Below are positions 1 through 7,787 of a stretch of 64,000 nucleotides of DNA, piece by piece. The position numbers and the translations under genes are program-made. Under the pieces are notes generated by a model that had not been told where the DNA came from, searched no databases, and saw only the letters and a program-made list of their open reading frames with translations. Where the stretch lies: positions 62,001 to 126,000 of the forward strand of contig NZ_JAALAA010000013.1 in the NCBI RefSeq assembly GCF_011045035.1, read 5' to 3'. Position 1 is the stretch's first letter, and each line of letters opens with the position of its first letter. The stretch is from Nocardioides turkmenicus. GTDB lineage: Bacteria; Actinomycetota; Actinomycetes; Propionibacteriales; Nocardioidaceae.

Positions 1-1061
1 ACCTGGCCGGCCAGGGCGCTGCGTACGAAACCGAAGGCCTCGAACTGCGAGCCGGCTGCCCAGCCCTTGCGGGTGAGCCGCGACTTGGCGAAGCCGGCCG
101 CGAAGTACGCCGGCGTGGGCCGCCGCAGCGCCGAGTCCATCCGGAAGGAGACCGGCACGAAGAGGTGGTCGTGGAAGTTGTCGCCGACCGGGAGGTCGGC
201 GTGGACCTGGATGCCGTGGTCGCGGAGGTGGTCGGCGTGGCCGATGCCGGAGAGCATCAGCAGGTGCGGCGAGCCGTACACGCCGGCCGAGACGACGACC
301 TCGCGGGTCGCCCGGATCGTCTGCTTCTCCCCGTCCGCGCCGACCACCTCGACGCCGGTCGCGCGCGATCCCTCGATGCGTACCCGGGTGACCTGCGCCT
401 TGGTGAGGATCAGCAAGTTGTCCAGCGGGTTCTCGCGCAGGTAGGCCTTCGAGGCGGAGTATCTGCGTCCCTCGGACGCAGACAGCTGGACGACGCCGAC
501 GCCCTCCTGCACCTTGCCGTTGTAGTCGTCGAGCGCGCTCACCCCGAGCCGCTTGGGCGCCTCGTCGAGCCACGTCTGGGCAGCCGGGGTGAGGTCCTTC
601 TGGTAGCGCACCTTCACCGGCCCGCCCTCGCCGCGGAACTCGTCGGCGCCGCCCTCGAAGTCCTCCATCCGCTTGAAGGCGGGGAGAACGTCGTCATAGG
701 ACCACCCGGTCGCACCATCGGCGGCCCAGTCGTCGAAGTTCTGGCGGTTTCCGCGCACCCAGAGCATGCCGTTGATCGACGAGGAGCCACCGAGCACCTT
801 GCCACGGGTCATCGGGATGACCCGGTCGAGGGCGGCGCTCTGCGGGACCGACTTGTACCCCCAGTCGACGAGCTTCTTCAGCCGCGGGGTGGATAGCATC
901 GCGGCGACCGCACCGGGGAGCTCGAGCAGGTTCTTGATCCCGAAGGCGGTGTCCTTGGAGCCCGCCTCGATCACGATCACGCTGGCACCGCTCTCGGCCA
1001 GCCTGCGGGCGGTGGCACATCCCGCGCTCCCCGCTCCCACGACGATGTAGTCGGCTTCCAT
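1..1061 (-). CDS. GMC-family FAD oxidoreductase, C-terminus cut by window edge
   Basis: The first about 353 residues of a glucose-methanol-choline oxidoreductase are visible; the C-terminal part with the catalytic His lies outside the window. The protein opens with the FAD dinucleotide-binding motif DYIVVGAGSAGC (residues about 4-15), followed by the GMC signature around GKVLGGSSSINGM (residues about 85-97) and the second GMC signature near SAGVYGSPHLLMLSGIG. These enzymes oxidise alcohols or aldehydes with FAD. The ATG at 1061 follows a purine-rich GGGAGAGAGAAG. The gene is divergent from the LLM flavin enzyme and shares one KstR-type operator with it, so a steroid-related alcohol substrate is likely, but the exact substrate cannot be read from sequence. 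Confidence 0.9.
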   Translation of the reverse strand, partial: MEADYIVVGAGSAGCATARRLAESGASVIVIEAGSKDTAFGIKNLLELPGAVAAMLSTPRLKKLVDWGYKSVPQSAALDRVIPMTRGKVLGGSSSINGMLWVRGNRQNFDDWAADGATGWSYDDVLPAFKRMEDFEGGADEFRGEGGPVKVRYQKDLTPAAQTWLDEAPKRLGVSALDDYNGKVQEGVGVVQLSASEGRRYSASKAYLRENPLDNLLILTKAQVTRVRIEGSRATGVEVVGADGEKQTIRATREVVVSAGVYGSPHLLMLSGIGHADHLRDHGIQVHADLPVGDNFHDHLFVPVSFRMDSALRRPTPAYFAAGFAKSRLTRKGWAAGSQFEAFGFVRSALAGQ

Positions 1062-1094
1062 GTTCACTTCTCTCTCCCGGTGATCCCTTCCGCA

Positions 1095-1118
1095 AACACT
1101 AGAACACGTTCTAGTGTT
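1095..1118. promoter_or_regulatory. KstR operator, extended palindrome
   Basis: The core at 1100-1113 is TAGAACACGTTCTA, an exact match to the KstR pattern TnnAACnnGTTnnA. The dyad extends to 24 bp (1095-1118), failing only at the central AC. It lies 6 bp upstream of the LLM gene start and 34 bp upstream of the GMC oxidoreductase start, so one repressor dimer pair could control both directions. The regulator is probably the KstR encoded at 37336-37971. Confidence 0.88.
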
Positions 1119-1123
1119 GTGTC

Positions 1124-1963
1124 ATGCGCCATGGCATCGTCCTGTTCACCTCGGACCGCGGCATCGCGCCCGCCGAGCTCGCCTCCGCCGCCGAGGAGCG
1201 CGGTTTCGACACGTTCTACGTGCCCGAGCACACCCATATCCCGGTACGCCGCGACGCCCTGCACCCCACCGGCGGCACCGAGCTTCCCGACGACCGCTAC
1301 CTGCGTACGCTCGACCCCTGGGTGACGCTGGGCACCTGCGCCGCGGTCACCTCGCGGATCGGGCTCTCGACCGCGGTCGCACTGCCGGTCGAGTCAGACC
1401 CGATCACCCTCGCCAAGGCGATCGCGACCCTCGACCACCTCTCCGGCGGCCGGGTGTCGCTCGGCGTCGGGTTCGGCTGGAACACCGACGAGCTCGCCGA
1501 CCACGGCATCCCCGGCGACCGCCGGCGCACCGCGCTGAAGGAGTACCTCGAGGCGATGCGCGCCCTGTGGACCGAGGAGGAGGCCGCCTACGACGGCGAG
1601 TTCGTCTCCTTCGGTCCCTCCTGGGCCTACCCGAAGCCGCCGCAGGGGCGGATCCCGACGATCGTCGGCGCCGGCGGCGGCCCCAAGACATTCCGCTGGA
1701 TCGCCCGCAACGCCGAGGGCTGGATGTCGACCCCGACCGAGGCCGGTATCGGCGACAAGGTCAAAGCGCTGCAGGACGAGTGGGAGTCGGCCGGACGCGA
1801 GGGCAAGCCCGAGGTCCGGGTGCTGGTCGCTAGGCGCCCCACGCCCGAGGATCTGGCCGAGTGGTCCGTCGCCGACGAGCTGATCTGGGGCGTCCCCGAC
1901 ACGGAACCCGCCGGCGTACTCACCTACCTCGACAAGCTCGCCACCCGCCTGAACCTCACCTGA
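1124..1963 (+). CDS. LLM-class flavin-dependent oxidoreductase (F420-dependent type)
   Basis: This 279-residue protein has the luciferase-like monooxygenase TIM-barrel pattern of the TIGR03619-type F420-dependent subfamily: VPEHTHIP near residue 35, the core ATLDHLSGGRVSLGVGFGW (about 104-122), and PTIVGAGGGPKTFRWIARNAEGW (about 180-202; shown here by its landmarks). Such enzymes use reduced F420 or FMN on small organic substrates. The ATG at 1124 has no Shine-Dalgarno and sits 10 bp from the operator core, which suggests a leaderless mRNA. It is the only gene of its transcription unit, ending in a repeat-rich convergent gap. A role in steroid modification is inferred from the operator alone. 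Confidence 0.85.
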   Translation: MRHGIVLFTSDRGIAPAELASAAEERGFDTFYVPEHTHIPVRRDALHPTGGTELPDDRYLRTLDPWVTLGTCAAVTSRIGLSTAVALPVESDPITLAKAIATLDHLSGGRVSLGVGFGWNTDELADHGIPGDRRRTALKEYLEAMRALWTEEEAAYDGEFVSFGPSWAYPKPPQGRIPTIVGAGGGPKTFRWIARNAEGWMSTPTEAGIGDKVKALQDEWESAGREGKPEVRVLVARRPTPEDLAEWSVADELIWGVPDTEPAGVLTYLDKLATRLNLT

Positions 1964-1965
1964 CC

Positions 1966-2145
1966 GCCGACCCGGCGCAACTGTCCCACCACCCGTCGCC
2001 GAGTCGGCGCATCTGTCCCAGACTTCGGCGCCCACTCGGCGCGAATGTCCCGAGCGCTCGGAGCAGTTGCGCCGACTCGGCGCTCTTCCCCGAGACAGTT
2101 GCGCCGACTCGGCATTCTCACGTGGGACAGACGCGCCGAGTCGGC
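1966..2145. repeat. Array of six palindromic repeat units in a convergent gap
   Basis: Six copies of a unit close to GCCGASTCGGCGCAWCTG plus TCCCA fill the gap between two convergent genes. Three run forward (1966-1988, 1998-2020, 2030-2051) and three reversed (2061-2081, 2092-2113, 2123-2145). Each unit contains the dyad GCCGASTCGGC, and the two halves of the array mirror one another, so the transcript from either strand can fold. It probably acts as a bidirectional terminator. The same unit recurs as a single inverted pair at 54692-54761. Confidence 0.75.
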
Positions 2146-2146
2146 G

Positions 2147-2995
2147 TCATTTGCTGACCAGCACCTGGTCGAGGAAAGTCACCACGCGAGTCAGGCCGGC
2201 GCGGGAAGCGGGCGAGATCCCGGGCAGGGTGAGATAGGCATGGGTCGCCAGGGTGGGGCTGTGCACGGCGACCTCCACCCCAGCCGTACGCAGCACCTCG
2301 GCGTAGCGCTCGGCATGCCGGCGGAGCGGGTCGAACCGGGCGGTGAGGATAAGGGCCGGCGGCAGGCCAGCGTGGGACGCCGCGCGCAGCGGCGAGGCCG
2401 CCCACTCCTCAGCGCGCGACCCGTCACCGCCGAGGTAGTGCTTTACGATCCCGCCAAATCCTGGCCCGCGCAGGCCGACGAGGTCGACGAGCGGGTAGAT
2501 GAGCACCTGGCCGCGGACCTGCGGTCCGCCCTCGTCGCGGGCGCGGAGCGCCATGACAGCCGCCAGCGTCCCGCCCGCACTGTCGCCCAGCACCGCGATC
2601 CGGCCGGCATCCGCACCCAGGTCGGCGGCGTGCGTCGTCACCCACGTCAGTACCGTCCAGCAGTCCTCGACAGCAGCCGGGTAGGGATGCTCCGGAGCGA
2701 GCCGGTAGGCCGGCGCGACGACGACGGCTCCGGTTCGGGCGGCGATCCGCCCGGCCATCCAACGCGACTGCTCGGGCGAGCCCCAGCACCAACCACCACC
2801 GTGGAACGCCAGCACGATCGGCCATCCCTCGACAGGGGCCGGCCGGGCCTGCGGGACGTGGATCCGCAGCCGCAGCTCGCCGGCCCATGCCTCCCGCATC
2901 ACGACTCCCGGGTCGTCGGCACCGAAGACCCAGGTCAGCCGCGGGTTCGCCAGCAGTGCCGCGCGCCGCGCGCGCAGCTCGACCATCCCGTCCAC
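2147..2995 (-). CDS. Alpha/beta-hydrolase, hormone-sensitive-lipase-type esterase
   Basis: The product (282 residues from this start) has the HSL-family oxyanion-hole motif HGGGWCWG, the nucleophile elbow GDSAGG, the acid region ARFDPLRR and a C-terminal catalytic His in ATHAY. It is a carboxylesterase of the alpha/beta-hydrolase_3 family. I chose GTG 2995 because AGGA lies 7 bases upstream; an ATG at 2986 and a TTG at 3067 are also in frame. It is divergent from the SnoaL-like gene across a KstR operator, so it may hydrolyse a steroid ester or lactone, but this is inference. Confidence 0.83.
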   Translation of the reverse strand: MDGMVELRARRAALLANPRLTWVFGADDPGVVMREAWAGELRLRIHVPQARPAPVEGWPIVLAFHGGGWCWGSPEQSRWMAGRIAARTGAVVVAPAYRLAPEHPYPAAVEDCWTVLTWVTTHAADLGADAGRIAVLGDSAGGTLAAVMALRARDEGGPQVRGQVLIYPLVDLVGLRGPGFGGIVKHYLGGDGSRAEEWAASPLRAASHAGLPPALILTARFDPLRRHAERYAEVLRTAGVEVAVHSPTLATHAYLTLPGISPASRAGLTRVVTFLDQVLVSK

Positions 2996-3081
2996 ACCGC
3001 GATCCTGCACCTCGGCGGCGGTCCTTGTCGTGACGTACGGCCGACCGGCGGCGGAACGGCACGACAAAGGCCACCCATTTA

Positions 3082-3095
3082 TAGAACACGTTCTA
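3082..3095. promoter_or_regulatory. KstR operator
   Basis: TAGAACACGTTCTA is an exact match to TnnAACnnGTTnnA. It lies 13 bp upstream of the ATG at 3109 and faces the esterase on the other strand, so it probably controls both divergent units. Confidence 0.88.
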
Positions 3096-3108
3096 CTATG
3101 CTCGGGCC

Positions 3109-3561
3109 ATGAGTGACATCAGGGAGATCGAGCAGCTCAAGTACCGCTACGTACGCCTCCTCGACACCAAGCAGTGGGACGAGTTCGCCGGCTGCTTCAG
3201 CGATGATGCGACCGCCGACTACGCCGGGCTCTCCTTCGGCTCCCCCGGCGAGCTTGTCGACTACATGCGTACCAACCTGCCGGCCGAGATCATCACGATG
3301 CACCACCTCCACCACCCCGAGATCGCCGTCGACGGCGACGCCGCCACCGGCCGCTGGTACCTCTACGACAAGGTCTTCGCCCCGGCCTTCGAGTTCGCCC
3401 TCGAGGGCGCCGCGTTCTACGAGGACCGCTACGTGCGTACGCCGCAGGGCTGGCGCATCGCCCACACCGGCTACGAGCGCACCTGGGAGCTCACCACCAG
3501 TCTCAAGGACCAGCCCAGCGCGAAACTGACCGGACCCGGCGGACCGGCCACGCACGCCTGA
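3109..3561 (+). CDS. SnoaL/NTF2-like protein
   Basis: This 150-residue protein begins DIREIEQLKYRYVRLLDTK, the typical first helix of the SnoaL_4 / nuclear-transport-factor-2 fold, then FAGCFSDDATADY and a beta-rich second half (GRWYLYDKVF, FYEDRYVRTPQGWRIAHTGY). Members bind or isomerise hydrophobic ring compounds; ketosteroid isomerase shares the fold. The gene sits 13 bp from a KstR operator with no clear ribosome-binding site, and is followed after 22 bp by the RpiB-like gene, so the two likely form an operon. A role as a steroid-binding or ring-isomerising protein is plausible but unproven. Confidence 0.8.
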   Translation: MSDIREIEQLKYRYVRLLDTKQWDEFAGCFSDDATADYAGLSFGSPGELVDYMRTNLPAEIITMHHLHHPEIAVDGDAATGRWYLYDKVFAPAFEFALEGAAFYEDRYVRTPQGWRIAHTGYERTWELTTSLKDQPSAKLTGPGGPATHA

Positions 3562-3583
3562 GGACGGCGGTAGGTTCGACACC

Positions 3584-3997
3584 ATGCGGATCGCCTTCGG
3601 AAGCGACGACGAGAACGAGACGACCCGAGCCGTGCTCGCGGAGCTGCGGGAGCGCGGCGAGGTCGAGGTCGTCGACACCGACTCCTGGCTCGACCTCGGC
3701 GCCGGCATCGGCCGAGCCGTCGTCGAGGGCCGCGCCGACGTCGGGGTGGTGATGTGCTGGACCGGCACCGGCACGGCGATCGCCGCCAACAAGGTCCCCG
3801 GCGTACGCGCCGCCCTCGCCTGGGAACCCTGGATCGCCCGCGGGGCGCGGCTGTGGAACGACGCCAACGTCCTCGCGATGAGCCTCAAGCGGCTCGCGCC
3901 CGATGTCGCGGTCGAGGTCACCCGGGCATTCCTCGACGAGGCCACCCCCGACCCCGACGAGGCCGACGCCATCCGCCGCCTCGACGAGCTCCCCTGA
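3584..3997 (+). CDS. RpiB/LacA/LacB-family isomerase-like protein
   Basis: The 137 residues match the sugar-phosphate isomerase family RpiB: MRIAFGSDDEN at the N-terminus and CWTGTGTAIAANKVPGVRAA (residues 65-84) around the catalytic Cys, followed by WNDANVLAMSLKRLAP. Typical RpiB proteins are about 150 residues and have CGTGIGM in this loop, so the CWTGTGTA version is atypical. Placement behind the KstR-controlled SnoaL-like gene suggests a substrate other than ribose 5-phosphate, but nothing in the sequence identifies it. The next gene is convergent, 10 bp away. Confidence 0.82.
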   Translation: MRIAFGSDDENETTRAVLAELRERGEVEVVDTDSWLDLGAGIGRAVVEGRADVGVVMCWTGTGTAIAANKVPGVRAALAWEPWIARGARLWNDANVLAMSLKRLAPDVAVEVTRAFLDEATPDPDEADAIRRLDELP

Positions 3998-4007
3998 CGG
4001 GCCCGCC

Positions 4008-4613
4008 TCAGCCCAGCTCGCGGTAGTTGCTGCGGAAGAAGAGCAGCGGCTCGGTGGCGGTGCCTTCCTCGAGGTCGAGGACACGACCGACGACGAGGTA
4101 GTGGTCGCCCTCCTCGTGGACCGAGTGGACGGCGCAGTCGAGGTAGCCGACCGCGCCGGACAGGTGCGGGTCGCCGTGGTGGGCCGACGGGGTCCAGGAG
4201 ATGTCGGCGTACTTGTCGACCGCTCGCGAGGCGAACTGGTTGGAGACCGCCTCCTGGCCGGCGGCGAGGATGTTGACCGAGAAGTGTCCCGCCCGGCGGA
4301 TCCGGGCCCAGGCGCGCGAGGACTTGGTGGGCGCGAACAGGATCAGCGGTGGCCGCAGCGACACCGAGGAGAACGACTGGCAGGTCATCCCGACCGGCCC
4401 TTCCGCGGTCTGCGCCGTGATCACGGTGACCCCGGAGGCGAACCGGCCCAGCACCGTACGGAACCGGGCGTCCGCCTCGGCGTCCGCAGGGGTCTCCGGC
4501 GGAGACGGTGGCGCCTCGAAGTCGAAGCGACCGTGGAAGGACTCGATCAGCTCCGGATGCGGCCAGCTCTCGGCGGCATCGGGAGACATCCCATCAGGCA
4601 CCTCTATACGCAT
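4008..4613 (-). CDS. hsaB: HsaB, flavin reductase subunit of 3-HSA monooxygenase
   Basis: The 201-residue protein belongs to the flavin reductase-like FMN-binding split-barrel family (RFRTVLGRFASGVTVITA, GMTCQSFSSVSLRPPLILF, GHFSVNILAAGQEAVSNQFA). HsaB reduces flavin with NADH for HsaA, which hydroxylates 3-HSA, the secosteroid produced after ring B opening. It is the last gene of hsaA-hsaD-hsaC-hsaB, the same order as in Mycobacterium tuberculosis, and starts 6 bp after hsaC. The N-terminal about 45 residues before the barrel are acidic and proline-rich. Confidence 0.93.
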   Translation of the reverse strand: MRIEVPDGMSPDAAESWPHPELIESFHGRFDFEAPPSPPETPADAEADARFRTVLGRFASGVTVITAQTAEGPVGMTCQSFSSVSLRPPLILFAPTKSSRAWARIRRAGHFSVNILAAGQEAVSNQFASRAVDKYADISWTPSAHHGDPHLSGAVGYLDCAVHSVHEEGDHYLVVGRVLDLEEGTATEPLLFFRSNYRELG

Positions 4614-4619
4614 ACCCGA

Positions 4620-5519
4620 TCACTGGCCTACGCCGAAGTCGTGGCCCCAGTACGAGACGGCCGTGGACTCCCGGGCAACCCACTTCTCGTCGTCGACCTG
4701 GAGCCCCTCGGTGCCGAACTCGATGTCGAACCCGCCCGGCGACTTCACGTAGAAGGAGACCATCTCGTCGTTCATGTGGCGGCCCAGGGTTGCCGACAGC
4801 TTCGCGCCGTACTTCTTGACCCGCTCCAGCGCCCGGCCGACGTCGTCGAGCTTGTCGACCTCGAGCATGATGTGGACGCACTTGGAGTCGTTGGGGAACG
4901 GCAGGAAGGCCAGCGAGTGGTGGCGCGGGTTGATCCCGAGGAAGCGCAGCCAGATCTTGGTGCCGGGCTCCTTGCCGGCGAACTCGCCGGGCATGCTCAT
5001 CGAGTCACGCAGCCGGAACCCGAGGGTATCGCGGTAGAACTCCAGCGCCTGTACGTCGTCGCTGACCGGGATCACCACGTGGCCCATCCCCTGGTCGCCG
5101 GTGACGAAGGTGTGGCCGTAGGGCGAGACCGCGGGGCGGCGCTCGTAGGTGATGCCGTGGAAGAGCTCGAAGACGTTGTCGAACGGGTCGCGGAAGCGCA
5201 GCATCTCCTGCACCCGGCGCTCGGCGAGCTCCTCGGGCGTGCCTTCCTCCACCTCGACACCTGACTTCTCCAGGTGCTCGCGGGCCTGCCCCAGCGCGGT
5301 GTGGTCGGCGACCTCCCAGCCGACGCAGCTGAGTTGGTCGTGGTCGCCGGGTTCGATCACGAGCCGGGCCGAAACCTCGTCGATGCGGTAGTAGAGGTGC
5401 TCCGGGTTCGGCCCCTTCGCCGTGATCAGACCGAGGACCTTCTCCGCGAACGTACGCCACGCCTCCAGGTCGGTGCTGGCGACGCGTACGTAGCCCATGG
5501 ACTTGATGTCGATGCTCAT
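4620..5519 (-). CDS. hsaC: HsaC, iron-dependent extradiol dioxygenase
   Basis: HsaC cleaves the catecholic ring A of 3,4-DHSA by meta-cleavage. The 299-residue protein starts MSIDIKSMGYVRVASTDLE and has two vicinal-oxygen-chelate modules; the second, catalytic one has GHVVIPVSDDVQALEFY (about 147-163; His ligand), HHSLAFLPF (second His) and FYVKSPGGFDIEFG with the Glu ligand near the C-terminus. Length equals that of known HsaC (about 300). The ATG at 5519 overlaps the hsaD stop codon as ATGA, which fixes the start and implies coupled translation. Confidence 0.96.
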   Translation of the reverse strand: MSIDIKSMGYVRVASTDLEAWRTFAEKVLGLITAKGPNPEHLYYRIDEVSARLVIEPGDHDQLSCVGWEVADHTALGQAREHLEKSGVEVEEGTPEELAERRVQEMLRFRDPFDNVFELFHGITYERRPAVSPYGHTFVTGDQGMGHVVIPVSDDVQALEFYRDTLGFRLRDSMSMPGEFAGKEPGTKIWLRFLGINPRHHSLAFLPFPNDSKCVHIMLEVDKLDDVGRALERVKKYGAKLSATLGRHMNDEMVSFYVKSPGGFDIEFGTEGLQVDDEKWVARESTAVSYWGHDFGVGQ

Positions 5520-6418
5520 CGCTTCTCCTCGGCAGTACGCTCCTTGTGCCTCTTCAAGAACGAAACCGCGATCTCGCGGAACTCGTCCGCGGCCTCGATC
5601 TGTGCCCAGTGCCCGCACCGCGGGAAGACATGCAGCTGCGCCTTGGGGATCAGCTTCAGGGCGGGGAACGCGCCGTCGAGCGGGTTGACCCGGTCCTCGC
5701 GTCCCCAGGTGAGCAGGGTGTGGTGCTTGAGCTGGTGCGCCTCGCGCCAGAGCATGCCGTCCTCGGCGGTCTCCGGGTTGTAGAACGACCACCCCATCGA
5801 CGCCATCGCCTCGCGTGCGCCGGGCGCGGTCGCGTCGGCGAACCGCTCCTCGACCAGCTCGTCGGTGACCAGCTTCTGGTTGACGACCATGGTCGAGATG
5901 AACGCCTTCAGCGCCTCGCGGGTGGGGTTGCCGGAGAAGTCCATCAGGCGCTGTACGCCCTCGGTCGGGTCGGCATGGAAGAGGTTGAGCGAGAGCCCGC
6001 CCGGCCCCATCAGCACCAGCCTGCCGACCCGGTCCGGGTACGTCAGCGCGATCCGCATCGCGGTCCCGCCGCCGAGCGAGTTGCCGAGCAGGTGCACCTT
6101 CTCGAGGCCGAGCTCGTCGAGGAGCGCGATCACCGCGTCGCCGGCGAAGCGGTAGTAGTTGCCCACCACCTCCGGCTTGTCCGAGGCGCCGAAGCCGGGC
6201 TGGTCGACGAGGATCGTGCGGAAGTCGGCCGCGAAGCCCTCCAGCGCGGAGCCGAAGTTGGACCACGACGAGGCCCCGGGGCCACCACCGTGCAGCATCA
6301 CCAGCGGCAGCCGGTCCTCGTCGCCCGATCCCAGGTCGTAGTAGCGCAGCGAGATCTCCCCCGCCGCCTCGGTCTTGATCGCGACGTCGTGCGCGACGTC
6401 GTCCTTGGAGAGCGTCAT
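5516..6418 (-). CDS. hsaD: HsaD, meta-cleavage product hydrolase
   Basis: HsaD hydrolyses the C-C bond of 4,9-DSHA to release a dienoate and HIP-type propionate. It is a 300-residue alpha/beta-hydrolase of the MCP family with the oxyanion loop MLHGGGPGASSWSNF, nucleophile in LLGNSLGGGTA, acid in WGREDRVNP and His in RCGHWAQIE. It overlaps hsaC by 4 bp and its ATG overlaps the hsaA stop by one base (TGATG), so the operon is tightly coupled. Confidence 0.96.
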   Translation of the reverse strand: MTLSKDDVAHDVAIKTEAAGEISLRYYDLGSGDEDRLPLVMLHGGGPGASSWSNFGSALEGFAADFRTILVDQPGFGASDKPEVVGNYYRFAGDAVIALLDELGLEKVHLLGNSLGGGTAMRIALTYPDRVGRLVLMGPGGLSLNLFHADPTEGVQRLMDFSGNPTREALKAFISTMVVNQKLVTDELVEERFADATAPGAREAMASMGWSFYNPETAEDGMLWREAHQLKHHTLLTWGREDRVNPLDGAFPALKLIPKAQLHVFPRCGHWAQIEAADEFREIAVSFLKRHKERTAEEKR

Positions 6419-7629
6419 CAGTACATCCCCGGGTCGACCTTGTGCCCGAACTCCGAGGCGCCGTACATCTGCAGCGCGCGCTCGGGGTCGTTGGCGGCGT
6501 GGACGCGGCCGGCGTGGGCGTCGCGCCAGGCGCGCTGGAGCGGGGTGCCGTTGGCCAGGGCCCGGCCGCCGGAGGCCTCGAACAGCAGGTCGATCGCGTC
6601 GATCGCCCGCTGCGTACCGAGGACCTGGTCGCGGCGGATCCGCAGCCGCTGGGCGATCGGGATCTTCTCGCCGCGGGCGACGTAGGCCTGCTGCTCGCGG
6701 ATGTTGTTCATCAGCAGCGCCCAGGCGGCGTCGATGTCGGAGGACGCGGTCGCCACCCGGACCGCGGCGAACGGGTCCAGGGACGCCTTCTCGCCGTAGG
6801 AGGCGCGGACCCGGTTCTGCTGCATCGCCACGTGCTCCTCGTAGGCGCCGCGGGCCATCCCGATGATGGGCGTGGTGATCGTGGTGGTGAACAGCGAGTG
6901 GAACTGCAGCTTGTAGAGATCACCGGTGTTGACCTCCTGGCCGGGACCCTTGCAGCGTCCGGTCTCGGCCATCGACAGCGTGAACGCCTCCGGGACGAAG
7001 ACGTCCTCGACCACGATGTCGTTGGAACCGGTGCCGGCCAGGCCCACGACGTTCCAGACGTCGACGATCTCGTAGCGCTCCCGGGGCACCAGGAACGTAC
7101 GGAAGTCGACCACCTGGCCCTCCTCGTTGAAGACGAGGCCGCCGAGCAGCACCCAGGTGGCGTGGGCACAGCCGGAGGAGAAGGACCAGCGTCCGGAGAG
7201 GTTGAAGCCGCCCTCGGTCAACGAGGCCTTGCCCATCGGTGCGTAGGAGGAGGAGACCCGGGTGTCGGGGTCCTCGCCCCAGACCGCCTGCTGGGCCTCG
7301 TCGGCGAACAGCGCGATCTGCCACGGGTGCACGCCCAGGACGCTGGAGACCCAGCCGGTCGAGCCGCACGCGGAGGCGATGTCGCGTACGCAGGTGTAGA
7401 AGTCGACCGGGTCGGCCTCGAGCCCGCCGAACCGGGCCGGCTGCAGCAGCTTGAAGAAGCCGACCTCCTCCAGCTCCTTCACGCTCGACTCGGGCACGAC
7501 CCGCAGGCGCTCGGTCCCCTCGGCGCGCTCCCGGATGGTGGGCAGCAGGTCCTGCACCCCGTCCCTGACGGTCTGTGCGTCCTTGTGGGGGCGCTGTGTC
7601 GGTTCGCTCACCGCTCTGCCTTCCTGCAT
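6418..7629 (-). CDS. hsaA: HsaA, oxygenase subunit of 3-HSA 4-hydroxylase
   Basis: This 403-residue flavin-dependent monooxygenase has the acyl-CoA-dehydrogenase fold of group D monooxygenases (VKELEEVGFFKLLQPARFGG, GWVSSVLGVHPWQIALF, LSGRWSFSSGCAHATWVLLG, LFEASGGRALANGTPLQRAWRDAHAGRVH). It hydroxylates 3-HSA at C4 using FMNH2 supplied by HsaB. The ATG at 7629 is used here; a GTG seven codons later (VSEPTQRP) is an alternative. It heads the hsaADCB operon, about 55 bp downstream of a KstR operator. Confidence 0.95.
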   Translation of the reverse strand: MQEGRAVSEPTQRPHKDAQTVRDGVQDLLPTIRERAEGTERLRVVPESSVKELEEVGFFKLLQPARFGGLEADPVDFYTCVRDIASACGSTGWVSSVLGVHPWQIALFADEAQQAVWGEDPDTRVSSSYAPMGKASLTEGGFNLSGRWSFSSGCAHATWVLLGGLVFNEEGQVVDFRTFLVPRERYEIVDVWNVVGLAGTGSNDIVVEDVFVPEAFTLSMAETGRCKGPGQEVNTGDLYKLQFHSLFTTTITTPIIGMARGAYEEHVAMQQNRVRASYGEKASLDPFAAVRVATASSDIDAAWALLMNNIREQQAYVARGEKIPIAQRLRIRRDQVLGTQRAIDAIDLLFEASGGRALANGTPLQRAWRDAHAGRVHAANDPERALQMYGASEFGHKVDPGMY

Positions 7630-7684
7630 GGTGTCCCAGATGTCGTCGGCCGGCGCGGTCCGCGCGCTGCCGATGGGTCAATAC

Positions 7685-7698
7685 TAGAACACGTTTCA
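7685..7698. promoter_or_regulatory. KstR operator for hsaADCB
   Basis: TAGAACACGTTTCA fits TnnAACnnGTTnnA exactly. It is the nearer of two operators in the hsaA-kstD divergent gap and lies 55 bp upstream of hsaA. Confidence 0.87.
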
Positions 7699-7743
7699 GT
7701 TTTGTCGAGTCCCTGGGCGTGTTTCCCGGACTGTCGTCTATGG

Positions 7744-7757
7744 TAGAACGTGTTTCA
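7744..7757. promoter_or_regulatory. KstR operator for kstD
   Basis: TAGAACGTGTTTCA fits TnnAACnnGTTnnA exactly, 30 bp upstream of the kstD ATG. With the site at 7685 each divergent operon has its own operator. Confidence 0.87.
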
Positions 7758-7787
7758 GTTATGGGACAGGCGAGGTTGAGGAGCACC

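Noticed and set aside
7575-7787. Upstream extension of kstD (71 codons)
   Set aside because: The extension runs through both KstR operators and the start of hsaA on the other strand; ATG 7788 has a strong ribosome-binding site.
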